NCBI GenBank assembly: GCA_003222855.1
Contig: QHXH01000153.1
Span: forward strand, 1 to 12,063
Length of the DNA: 12,063 bases
DNA from: Acidobacteriota bacterium
Lineage (GTDB): Bacteria; Acidobacteriota; Blastocatellia; Pyrinomonadales; Pyrinomonadaceae
Direction of reading: 5' to 3'
Under the pieces are notes generated by a model. The model was given only the letters and a program-made list of their open reading frames with translations. It did no database searches and was not told the DNA's origin. Positions 1 to 6,273 of this stretch are shown one piece after another; positions within the stretch are counted from its first letter, which is position 1, and each line of letters starts with the position of its first letter. Made by a program: the position numbers and the translations under genes.

Positions 1-191
1 ATGAACATCATCATCCTTTCCCGAAACGACGTGGGCGATCTCACGGCTCCGGCAGCAGCGCCTTTCTCGGCCCTGGCCTTATCGATTTCAGTCTTGCGAT
101 ATCGAGAAGGTTCCTTATTGGTCGATAGAAAGCGATAGGACGCGGCAGCAATGATGCTGATACACGCTACAACGATTCCGAATGTTTTCAT
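1..191 (-). CDS. Small membrane-anchored or exported protein, 5' part only
   Basis: The reading frame is open from an ATG at 191 to the window edge, giving 63 residues with no stop. The N-terminus reads MKTFGIVVACISIIAAASY, a short basic start plus a hydrophobic stretch typical of a signal peptide or single membrane anchor. Polar, Arg/Lys/Glu-rich sequence follows, then an Ala/Gly-rich patch around residues 44-50. A good ribosome binding site (AGGAG, 5 nt before the ATG) supports both the gene and this start. It lies downstream of the large BNR-repeat gene on the same strand, separated by about 200 bp. I saw no convincing promoter directly before it, so it may be read through from that gene or have a weak promoter of its own. 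I do not recognise a family and assign no function. The C-terminus is outside the window. Confidence 0.6.
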   Translation of the reverse strand, partial: MKTFGIVVACISIIAAASYRFLSTNKEPSRYRKTEIDKARAEKGAAAGAVRSPTSFRERMMMF

Positions 192-323
192 GCATACTCC
201 TATGACAGTTGTGGTGCCTGCGTCAGAGTGACCGGGCGCGGCGTCAACGTCCAACCTTCGATTCAATCAATCAAGTCGCGAACGGGCTGCCCGTCCTCTG
301 ATGCACGATTTGTTACAGATCGC

Positions 324-380
324 GCCCGTAGCCAGAGCGGATCGAAGCACAGACTACGCCCTCCCTCACGGTCGGGCTAC
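324..380 (-). repeat. Intergenic REP-like hairpin repeat downstream of the BNR-repeat gene
   Basis: On the minus strand, 377-358 reads GCCCGACCGTGAGGGAGGGC, starting 12 bases after the stop codon of the large gene. It folds as GCCC/GGGC, tandem G-A mismatches, CC/GG and a GTGA loop (a GNRA-type tetraloop if transcribed). A close copy with one changed base lies at 3624-3643. A second repeat-like stretch (324-343, minus strand GATCCGCTCTGGCTACGGGC) lies just beyond. There is no run of T after the hairpin, so it does not look like a standard intrinsic terminator. A role in 3'-end protection or partial termination is inference only. Bases 192-323 show nothing else I can name. Confidence 0.6.
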
Positions 381-389
381 TGCACGATG

Positions 390-3300
390 CTACTTAATCA
401 TCGGCAGACCTGCCGCGCGCAACTCCTGATTCAGCGCCGGAATGTCCGTCGATTTGAGTGCCCGCCAGCTGTCCTGGACTGCGCGAGAATCCTTCACTAC
501 ATCCGGAACGGCAGCCGCGACTTGGGTTGTCGGAGCGACATCAGCCTCTTCGATCAAATTGAAGAGTGTTCGGGCACGACCGCTTACCGATGCTGCAGTT
601 GTTCGTGCTGCGGCCCCGCCTCCGCCACCTCCCCCGCCAAATCCTCCGGGGCCACCAGCGCCGGCAACGCCCTGGATTTTTTCCGCCAGCGCATCGACAT
701 GACTCTTGAGCGTGGCGTCGGTAATCTTCGCGAGCAGCTCAGTGATTTGCCCGCGAATGCGTCGCGCGTCATTTGTGATAGCGTTGAGCGCCAGCGACTC
801 GTCGTACATTTGTCTCGACAATTGAAATTGCTGCGCCAGATCGGCGCTTGACGTTTTCACGCGCGGATCCATCACCAGCCGGAGCGGCTGTTCGTATTTC
901 TTCCCGCCGACAGTCAGGACGGCCGAATACGTTCCCGGCATGGCCCACGGTGAAGTCGGCGAGGGTGCAGTGTTGCGATAGACGGCGGCGATCGGATATT
1001 GCGGCGTCACGCCGGGGACCGGGCTGTAGTGAAGGTCCCAGAGAAAGCGATGCAAGCCCGGCTCGTGGGAAAGCTTCTGCGGCGGCCGCACCCAATAGGG
1101 CGGGATGTTGAGTAGCGGATCCTCCGGCGGCAACTTGTCATTACTCGAATAGCGACGCACGACTGCGCCGCTCGCGTCTTTGATTTCGAGAGTGAGTGGC
1201 CCAGCGCCCGCGCGGCCGATGTAGTAGTCGACGATCGCTCCGTCGGGAGGATTCTCTCCCGCAGCGACATCGGGCGGCAAAGGTGTGTCGCTGTTCGTGT
1301 TCCATCTCACGCGCACGGCCGTTTGTGGCTTAAAGAGAAACGCCGGCGACCTGGTGATCGAATCCTGAAGCTGTCGCAGCGGAGTGATGTTATCGAGAAT
1401 CCAAAAGCCCCGGCCGTGCGTTCCCACGCATAGATCATCGCCCTTGATAATCAAGTCCCGAATCGAAGTCGCTCCCATATTGAGTCGTAGTGACTGCCAG
1501 TGATCGCCATCATCAAACGAAACGTAAACTGCGCGCTCAGTTCCCGCAAACAGCAATCCTTTACGTTCCGGATCTTCGCGGACAACGTCGGTGTTCTCGT
1601 TCTCAGGGATGCCTTTCGTGATCTCCGCCCACGTCGCGCCGCCGTCACGAGTGCGATAGATGTGCGGACGCAGGTCGTCAAGGCGCAACGTATTGATCGC
1701 AGCATAAGCCGTATTCTTATCGAAGTGGCTCGCATCGATGATCGAGACTTTTTGCCAGGCTTTCAATTGTTTCGGCGTCACGTCTGTCCAGTTGCTGCCG
1801 CCATCAATCGTGCGATGAATCAAACCATCATCGGTGCCGGCCCACATCAAATTGATGTCCAAAGGTGACGGCGCAACGGTATAAATCACGCCGCGCTGCG
1901 TCGACTGGGCCGTTGGTTGCGAGCGGTATTTCCCGATTGTGTCCGGGACTTCAAAGCTCTTGCGCGTTAGATCGGGACTGACCTGCTCCCAGCTACGGCC
2001 GCCGTCTTTCGTCTTCCACAGAGTGTTCGCTGCAAAATACATCGTGCGCGGATCGAGAGGCGAGAAGACAATCGGCTGTGTTCGGACGACGCGAAAATCG
2101 GCGCCGCGAAACGGCTTGGGCATGATGTTTTGCGCTTGAGCTGTTCGTCGATCGTAACGTGTGAGCTTGCCTCCATAGACGATGTCGGGATCGAGCGGAT
2201 CGGGCACCACGTAACCGTATTCTTCGGCGGAAACTGGATGCCATTCACGGAAAGTGATCTCGCCGTCGTTGCCGCGACTGGACACGCACGCCGAACCGCT
2301 CTCCTGTTGTCCGCTGCACAGTCGATAAGGAAAAGCGTTGTCGGCGTTCACGTGATACATCTGCGCGGTCGGTTGGTTGTACCAACTGCTCCAGGACTTA
2401 CCACCATTGACGGTGATAATAGCGCCCTGGTCGCTGCCGAGAATGATCACGTCGCCATTGTTTGGATTGACCCAGACGTTCTGATAGTCATCACCACCGG
2501 GCGCGCCGCGAAACGCCGTCCACGTCTTGCCGCCATCGATCGATTTCCATGACACGACGCTCGCCGAATAAACGACGTCGGGATTTTTTGGATCGACACG
2601 GATCACCGCCAAATCACCGCCGCCGATGCGGCCCGCTGGTCGCGGATCAGTTGTGATCCTGGTCCAGGTTTCACCCGCATCATCGGATCTATAGATCACC
2701 AGACCGGGACTCAATGCGACCGAAGCAAACAATCGATTCGGCTGACTCGGCGCGATCGCGATGTTCGCCTGGATGATGTTTTCAGGCAGGCCACCGCTCA
2801 ATTGCCGCCACGTCTTTCCGTTGTCCGTCGATTTGTACACTCCGCCGCCGGCGCCATTCCACGCCGCGTTTTCCCAGGGGCCCTGCCGCGCTTCCCAAAG
2901 CGCTGCATAGGCAACATCCGGATTTGTTGGATCGAATATCACATCGGCGCCGCCCACGTTTTCATCTTTGTAGAGAACCTTCTCGAAAGTCTTGCCGCCG
3001 TCAGTCGATCGAAAGATGCCCCGCTCCAGGTTGGCCGCGTAGGGATGCCCCGCTACGGCGACAATGACTCGATTCGCGTCGCGCGGATCGACGGCGATTT
3101 GCGGAATCTGTTGCCCATCGCGCAGGCCAAGATGCGTCCACGTCTTTCCCGCGTCCGTCGATTTGTAGATGCCGTCGCCGACAGAAAGGTCGGGACGCTG
3201 CAAGCCTTCGCCGCTGCCGACGTAAACGATGTTCGGATCAGACGGCGCCACCGCAATACAACCGACTGAGCCCGTCGGCTGATCGTCAAAGATCGGCGTC

Positions 3301-3536
3301 CACGTCCTGCCATAGTCATCCGTCTTCCAGACGCCGCCATTGACTTGCGCAATGTAGAAAACGTTCGGCTGCGAAGCCACGCCGGCGACCGCGCGGGTGC
3401 GCCCTCCGCGGAACGGACCGATGCTCCGCCAGTGCAGCGATTTGAATAAATCGGGATTGAATTGCTGGGCCATCACGGCGGTTCCGGCGAATACTGCCAA
3501 GGCCACTGTGCTTATTACGAGGAGATAATTTTTCAT
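390..3536 (-). CDS. Secreted VPS10/sortilin-like BNR-repeat (Asp-box) beta-propeller protein
   Basis: A 1048-residue protein with a signal peptide (residues 1-23, hydrophobic core then VMA before QQF), so it is probably exported. Residues about 35-720 form tandem BNR/Asp-box units of the form S/T-x-D-x-G-x-T/S-W. I see them near residues 71-79, 125-133, 176-184, 235-243, 283-291, 331-339, 373-382, 508-516, 575-583, 628-636 and 672-680. This is the pattern of the WD40/YVTN/BNR-like and sortilin N-terminal (VPS10) propeller families, often labelled glycosyl hydrolase. No catalytic residues can be assigned, so enzymatic activity is unproven. Cys407 and Cys417 may form a disulphide. Residues about 730-900 look like beta-sandwich sequence, and 900-1048 is largely helical, broken by a run of eight glycines within 956-975. 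The start fits the signal peptide. The Shine-Dalgarno is weak, but a good promoter lies 40-70 bp upstream. The length is normal for this bacterial family. Confidence 0.9.
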   Translation of the reverse strand: MKNYLLVISTVALAVFAGTAVMAQQFNPDLFKSLHWRSIGPFRGGRTRAVAGVASQPNVFYIAQVNGGVWKTDDYGRTWTPIFDDQPTGSVGCIAVAPSDPNIVYVGSGEGLQRPDLSVGDGIYKSTDAGKTWTHLGLRDGQQIPQIAVDPRDANRVIVAVAGHPYAANLERGIFRSTDGGKTFEKVLYKDENVGGADVIFDPTNPDVAYAALWEARQGPWENAAWNGAGGGVYKSTDNGKTWRQLSGGLPENIIQANIAIAPSQPNRLFASVALSPGLVIYRSDDAGETWTRITTDPRPAGRIGGGDLAVIRVDPKNPDVVYSASVVSWKSIDGGKTWTAFRGAPGGDDYQNVWVNPNNGDVIILGSDQGAIITVNGGKSWSSWYNQPTAQMYHVNADNAFPYRLCSGQQESGSACVSSRGNDGEITFREWHPVSAEEYGYVVPDPLDPDIVYGGKLTRYDRRTAQAQNIMPKPFRGADFRVVRTQPIVFSPLDPRTMYFAANTLWKTKDGGRSWEQVSPDLTRKSFEVPDTIGKYRSQPTAQSTQRGVIYTVAPSPLDINLMWAGTDDGLIHRTIDGGSNWTDVTPKQLKAWQKVSIIDASHFDKNTAYAAINTLRLDDLRPHIYRTRDGGATWAEITKGIPENENTDVVREDPERKGLLFAGTERAVYVSFDDGDHWQSLRLNMGATSIRDLIIKGDDLCVGTHGRGFWILDNITPLRQLQDSITRSPAFLFKPQTAVRVRWNTNSDTPLPPDVAAGENPPDGAIVDYYIGRAGAGPLTLEIKDASGAVVRRYSSNDKLPPEDPLLNIPPYWVRPPQKLSHEPGLHRFLWDLHYSPVPGVTPQYPIAAVYRNTAPSPTSPWAMPGTYSAVLTVGGKKYEQPLRLVMDPRVKTSSADLAQQFQLSRQMYDESLALNAITNDARRIRGQITELLAKITDATLKSHVDALAEKIQGVAGAGGPGGFGGGGGGGGAAARTTAASVSGRARTLFNLIEEADVAPTTQVAAAVPDVVKDSRAVQDSWRALKSTDIPALNQELRAAGLPMIK

Positions 3537-3577
3537 TTGAGTTGTCTCGGAGAATCCTTCAAGAGCGTAGGCGCTGC

Positions 3578-3606
3578 ATAATATCGAATCGTTTTTGATT
3601 TGTCAT
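3578..3606 (-). promoter_or_regulatory. Sigma-70-like promoter of the BNR-repeat gene
   Basis: On the minus strand, ATGACA (3606-3601) and TATTAT (3583-3578) are 17 bp apart. Each matches its consensus hexamer at 5 of 6 positions. The predicted transcript would start near 3571, giving a leader of about 35 nt before the ATG at 3536. The promoter sits just outside the composite repeat that starts at 3615. This is pattern recognition only. Confidence 0.55.
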
Positions 3607-3614
3607 TTGATTCA

Positions 3615-3816
3615 GTGTCAGAAGCCCGACCGTCAGGGAGGGCATCGATGAAAACAACTCGGCCGCGGATGAACGCGGATTTGCGCAGATGAACCCGAAA
3701 GCAGTTTTGTTTCGTTCTGATCCGCGTGTATCTGCTTAAATCTGCGGTTGATTTATTCAGGTAGTCCAACGAAGCCCCACCCGAGCTTGCCCTTGCTTAG
3801 CGTGGGCTTCTGACAC
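3615..3816. repeat. Composite mosaic repeat with 13-bp terminal inverted repeats
   Basis: GTGTCAGAAGCCC at 3615-3627 recurs as its exact reverse complement at 3804-3816, enclosing 202 bp. The left end carries a hairpin (3624-3643, GCCCGACCGTCAGGGAGGGC), a close copy of the repeat at 358-377. The right end carries a hairpin whose arms are 3771-3780 (GAAGCCCCAC) and 3802-3810 (GTGGGCTTC), nine pairs with one bulged C. Between them is the phased hexamer array at 3665-3749. The layout resembles a BIME/REP mosaic or a MITE-like non-autonomous element. It fills most of the 310-bp divergent spacer between the BNR-repeat gene and the cyclodeaminase gene. An apparent ORF of 78 codons across it (3533-3769, minus) is repeat-derived and is not annotated as a gene. 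Confidence 0.65.
3665..3749. repeat. Inverted array of hexamers at 10-bp spacing
   Basis: The left arm has GCGGAT, GCGGAT and GCAGAT starting at 3665, 3675 and 3685, each followed by four bases. The right arm has the inverted form, ATCCGC, ATCTGC and ATCTGC, starting at 3720, 3730 and 3740. A spacer of 25 bases (3695-3719) separates the arms. The unit resembles the widespread intergenic repeat family built on ATCTGCG/CGCAGAT words found in many soil bacteria (recollection, not searched). No coding function is likely. Confidence 0.7.
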
Positions 3817-3846
3817 GATCCGCAGAGTGATATCTTTACGACCACA

Positions 3847-4833
3847 ATGAAAGTACTTGCTATCAATGAAACAGAAGTCGAAGAACTTCTTCCGATGAGT
3901 GAATGCATCGACGTCATGGAGAACGCATTCATCGCGCTCGCGCGTGGAGAGATTGAGCAACCGTTGCGCGCGATCTTTCGGCCGGCGACCGTGAAAGGCG
4001 TAATGGCAATGATGCCGGCGTATCGCGGCGGCGACACTCCCTTGTTCGGCCTGAAGGCCATTTGCGTATTTCCAGGTAATGCGGCTATCGGCAAAGACGC
4101 GCATCAAGGCGCGGTCGTCTTGTTTGATGGAAGAACCGGCGAGTTACTGGCGATCGTTAACGCATCGGCAATTACTGCGATCCGAACTGCGGCCGTGAGC
4201 GCGCTTGCGACCAGGGTATTGGCGAACGAGACTGCTTCAAAGCTCGCAATCATCGGCGCCGGAGTTCAAGCGCGTGCACACCTCGGCGCGATCGCCTGTG
4301 TCCGTAAGCTGGAACAAGTTCGCGTCGCCGCGGGCCATTACGAGCGGGCTGAACAGTTCGCGCGCGATATGCAATCGCAAGTGCAATGTCAGATTGAAGC
4401 CGTTGAGACTGCCGAAGCCGCAGTCCGCGACGCTGGCATAATCGTCACCGCCACGACATCGCGCGAGCCGGTCCTGAAACGCGAATGGATTGCCGCCGGC
4501 GCGCACATCAATGCCATCGGCACCTTCTCGCCAAAGGCGCGCGAACTCGACACAGCCACGATGGCTTCGTCCGCGCTGTTTGTCGATCGCCGCGAGTCTG
4601 CTTTCAATGAAGCGGGAGATTATTTGATCGCCGCAAGCGAAGGCGCGATCGGGCCGGACACGATTCGCGCCGAACTCGGCGAGGTGTTAATTGCGAAACA
4701 CCCCGGTCGAACATCAGCCGATGAAATCACGGTTTTTAAATCGCTTGGATTAGCAATGGAGGATCTCGCGGCAGCCGAGCATTGCTATCGAAAAGCTGAA
4801 GAGCTAAATAACGGAACGAGGGTCTCGCTTTAA
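3847..4833 (+). CDS. Ornithine cyclodeaminase / mu-crystallin family protein
   Basis: A 328-residue protein, the usual length for the family. Members are NAD(P)-dependent enzymes acting on amino acids or cyclic imines: ornithine cyclodeaminase, alanine dehydrogenase of the archaeal type, ketimine reductase, and 2,3-diaminopropionate-pathway enzymes. Visible marks are the N-terminal dimerisation/substrate region with Lys70 (in GLKAICVFPGN), Arg113 in TAIRTAAVSA, the Rossmann glycine motif GAGVQA at residues 137-142, IGTFSPKARELD in the C-terminal half of the fold, and the family signature ITVFKSLGLAMEDLAAA near the end. The substrate cannot be decided from these motifs, so no gene symbol is given. 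The start fits the family N-terminus (MKVLAINETEVEELL), but there is no good Shine-Dalgarno. A possible -10 (TATCTT, 3831-3836) lies so close that the message could be nearly leaderless. The gene is divergent from the BNR-repeat gene and apparently stands alone. Confidence 0.9.
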   Translation: MKVLAINETEVEELLPMSECIDVMENAFIALARGEIEQPLRAIFRPATVKGVMAMMPAYRGGDTPLFGLKAICVFPGNAAIGKDAHQGAVVLFDGRTGELLAIVNASAITAIRTAAVSALATRVLANETASKLAIIGAGVQARAHLGAIACVRKLEQVRVAAGHYERAEQFARDMQSQVQCQIEAVETAEAAVRDAGIIVTATTSREPVLKREWIAAGAHINAIGTFSPKARELDTATMASSALFVDRRESAFNEAGDYLIAASEGAIGPDTIRAELGEVLIAKHPGRTSADEITVFKSLGLAMEDLAAAEHCYRKAEELNNGTRVSL

Positions 4834-4860
4834 GACCAACAACCTAACAATTAGAGGGTT

Positions 4861-4930
4861 CTTACAAACTTCTGCAGACTGTGGCAGCACTCTTTAACCT
4901 GCTATCGGGCCGAAGCTTGAGCGCCTCAAC
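4861..4930. repeat. 70-bp direct repeat, copy 1 (duplicated 3' gene end)
   Basis: Matches 5196-5265 in the same orientation at 66 of 70 positions, offset 335 bp. Differences are at 4863, 4891 and 4896-4897. The other copy is the last 22 codons and stop of the secreted-protein gene ending at 5197. Similarity ends abruptly after 4930 and before 4859. Confidence 0.9.
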
Positions 4931-4948
4931 ACTTTGAGCTTTATTCAT
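4862..4948 (-). pseudogene. Duplicated C-terminal fragment of the neighbouring secreted-protein gene
   Basis: On the minus strand this 28-codon frame reads MNKAQS and then VEALKLRPDSRLKSAATVCRSL before a TAA stop. The last 22 residues match the C-terminus of the protein ending at 5197, with only Pro to Leu and Arg to Ser changes. The six residues before have no counterpart there. No ribosome binding site precedes the ATG at 4948. It is best read as a gene fragment left by duplication or recombination. A functional small peptide is possible but unsupported. Confidence 0.55.
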
Positions 4949-5195
4949 TTATACCGCGCCTTCAGCGCTCCGAATCAATTGACGACTCCCGACCTGGGCC
5001 ATTGGCCCAAGGCTATTACATTTGCCGCCTTCAGCGCTTTGAAACAGACAGACTGTTAATCTATTGAAACGTGGGTGTGTCAGGCTATCTCAGTGCTTTG
5101 AAAGCACGGGCTAAATTCGCCCGTCGCTCTGCGACGAAGCAGATTCTGTTAACAAGATTCATCGGCTATTTGCGGGGAGCCAGAATCAGCGAATT
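4931..5195. repeat. Intergenic mosaic of short hairpin repeats between the two 70-bp copies
   Basis: No gene is supported here. The word TTCAGCGCT and its variant occur at 4961-4969, 5030-5038 and 5089-5097 (last copy CTCAGTGCT), spaced 69 and 59 bp, the latter two followed by TTGAAA. Three perfect short hairpins are visible. The first has stem TGGGCC/GGCCCA (4995-5009). The second has stem ACGGGC/GCCCGT (5106-5111 with 5119-5124). The third has stem CGTCGC/GCGACG (5122-5127 with 5131-5136) and overlaps the second, so those two are mutually exclusive. For the minus-strand gene ending at 5197 the last two lie downstream and could act as a weak 3' structure, but no T-tract follows. A 76-codon frame crossing this region (5071-5301, plus) is repeat-derived and overlaps the real gene, so it is rejected. 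Confidence 0.55.
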
Positions 5196-5265
5196 CTCAC
5201 AAACTTCTGCAGACTGTGGCAGCACGCTTTGGCCTGCTATCGGGCCGAAGCTTGAGCGCCTCAAC
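5196..5265. repeat. 70-bp direct repeat, copy 2 (inside the 3' end of the secreted-protein gene)
   Basis: Partner of 4861-4930, identical at 66 of 70 positions. It spans the stop codon (TGA, 5199-5197) and the last 22 codons of the minus-strand gene. Both copies keep the reading frame and a stop codon (TGA here, TAA in copy 1). Confidence 0.9.
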
Positions 5266-5886
5266 GTTCCAACCATTGCGTTGCCAGAAAGTGCCGTCTG
5301 AATACTCGACGCGATTGATGATCACGGCGGCACGGAACGCGTTCCCGGAATCCTTTGCCAGGGTTTTCACGTTAACGACTTCGCTTGGGCCAACCAGACT
5401 AAAAATCTGCAAATCTTTTTGCCGGTCCGGCTTGATCTCACCGCCGCACATGAAGCGTCGTTGTGTTACGTTACTGGCGTTCGCAACCTCAGTGAATTCG
5501 TATTCCCAAAATACGTTTTGAATCACCTTAGGGCTGACGTTTTGGATTCTTACCTGGTACGTATAACCGTTGACCGGTTCGGCTTCACGTGATTGCTGCA
5601 CGATGCGCTCGAGTTCTGACCCGCGCGCATCGAGCGTGTCCGCGTTCGGATCTCGCATGCCGACCGGGTCGTTCACTCGTTTCTGTCTTTCGAAGTTTTT
5701 GCTCTCCTTGGTTATCGCCGGCGCGGGCCCAACTGCGGACTGCACCGCTTTGTCGCTCGCCTGGCGGTCTCGCATCCACTTAGCGCCGACGACGACTATC
5801 GGAGCTTTACGATCATCGGGTGCATTCGTCTGCGCGTACAACGGAACACTGAAAAGGAGGAATAGCAGGAGCCACAGGAACTTCAT
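5197..5886 (-). CDS. Secreted protein of unknown function with a beta-sandwich-like C-terminal domain
   Basis: I place the start at the ATG at 5886, giving 229 residues. The frame is open further up to an ATG at 5994. The 5886 start is followed by a clear signal peptide (MKFLWLLLFLLFSVPLYA, probable cleavage before QTN) and preceded by a strong GGAGG about 9 nt upstream. A candidate promoter also lies between the two ATGs, which argues against the longer form. After the signal peptide, residues about 20-100 are polar and low in hydrophobics. Residues about 105-205 look like one beta-rich domain, with YTYQVRIQNVSPKVIQNVFWEYEF, a Cys in RRFMCGGEI, and VEYSDGTFWQRNGW near the end. Similar short exported proteins are common in Acidobacteriota (recollection). 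I recognise no function. It is transcribed divergently from the histidine kinase operon, and the last 22 codons are duplicated downstream. Confidence 0.8.
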   Translation of the reverse strand: MKFLWLLLFLLFSVPLYAQTNAPDDRKAPIVVVGAKWMRDRQASDKAVQSAVGPAPAITKESKNFERQKRVNDPVGMRDPNADTLDARGSELERIVQQSREAEPVNGYTYQVRIQNVSPKVIQNVFWEYEFTEVANASNVTQRRFMCGGEIKPDRQKDLQIFSLVGPSEVVNVKTLAKDSGNAFRAAVIINRVEYSDGTFWQRNGWNVEALKLRPDSRPKRAATVCRSL

Positions 5887-5958
5887 GATTTCGCCCTCCA
5901 CTACAACGCGACTCTGGAGCGAGCGATAAAGCTCGTACCGAACTGTAAACCTGCGGAA

Positions 5959-5987
5959 AATGTAGCTCAGTTGCGGAAACTTTACAA
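5959..5987 (-). promoter_or_regulatory. Candidate promoter of the secreted-protein gene
   Basis: On the minus strand, TTGTAA (5987-5982) and TACATT (5964-5959) are 17 bp apart, each 4 of 6 to consensus. A start near 5952 would give a leader of about 65 nt. That leader contains a small hairpin, CGAGC/GCTCG with a six-base loop (5920-5935). Weak evidence on its own, but consistent with the chosen start at 5886. Confidence 0.35.
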
Positions 5988-6069
5988 TGGCCATTTATAC
6001 CTGGCCCAAGCGCCACGCCCCAGTCACTTGCCTATGGTCACTGCCGCTCCACGCTCTGCGAGAATCCGG

Positions 6070-6099
6070 TTTACAGAATCGGCCTTTGCAGGGTATAAC
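6070..6099 (+). promoter_or_regulatory. Candidate sigma-70-like promoter of the hybrid kinase operon
   Basis: TTTACA (6070-6075) and TATAAC (6094-6099) are 18 bp apart, each 5 of 6 to consensus. Transcription would begin near 6106, leaving a leader of roughly 165-170 nt. That leader includes a GC-rich hairpin (GCCGC/GCGGC, 6179-6191) and ends with a strong Shine-Dalgarno (GGAAGGA, 6260-6266) before the ATG at 6274. The rest of the 5887-6273 spacer shows no further gene I can support. Confidence 0.5.
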
Positions 6100-6273
6100 T
6101 ATCATACGACGAGTCCCCCAACTCGGCGTTTCTCGATTCCCCTGGAAACAGTCTAATCCCTTGCTGCCGGTGTAGTTTGCCGCTTCGCGGCTGCCATTAC
6201 ATGAGAACCACGAATCGCACGTTGGTGATCAAGCTGCTCTTCACCATTCTGAAATCTTCGGAAGGAAAAAACT

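Noticed and set aside
358..392. Intrinsic terminator of the BNR-repeat gene
   Set aside because: The hairpin is there but no T-tract follows it on the minus strand, and the same hairpin occurs elsewhere at a non-terminal position.
3533..3769. Minus-strand frame of 78 codons overlapping the start of the BNR-repeat gene
   Set aside because: Its sequence is the hexamer array and hairpin repeats read as protein (RIRTKQNCFRVHLRKSAFIRG-like peptides are typical spurious translations of such repeats), and it runs through the promoter.
4931..5195. Possible CRISPR array, suggested by a GTTTCAATAGATT-like word on the minus strand and spaced repeats
   Set aside because: Only one copy of that word; the spaced words are short, diverged and unevenly spaced, with no repeat-spacer regularity.
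5071..5301. Plus-strand frame of 76 codons
   Set aside because: Built from intergenic repeats plus the antisense of the secreted-protein gene, with no ribosome binding site.
5887..5994. 36-residue N-terminal extension of the secreted protein from the ATG at 5994
   Set aside because: The internal ATG at 5886 has a strong GGAGG and a proper signal peptide; a candidate promoter lies inside the extension.
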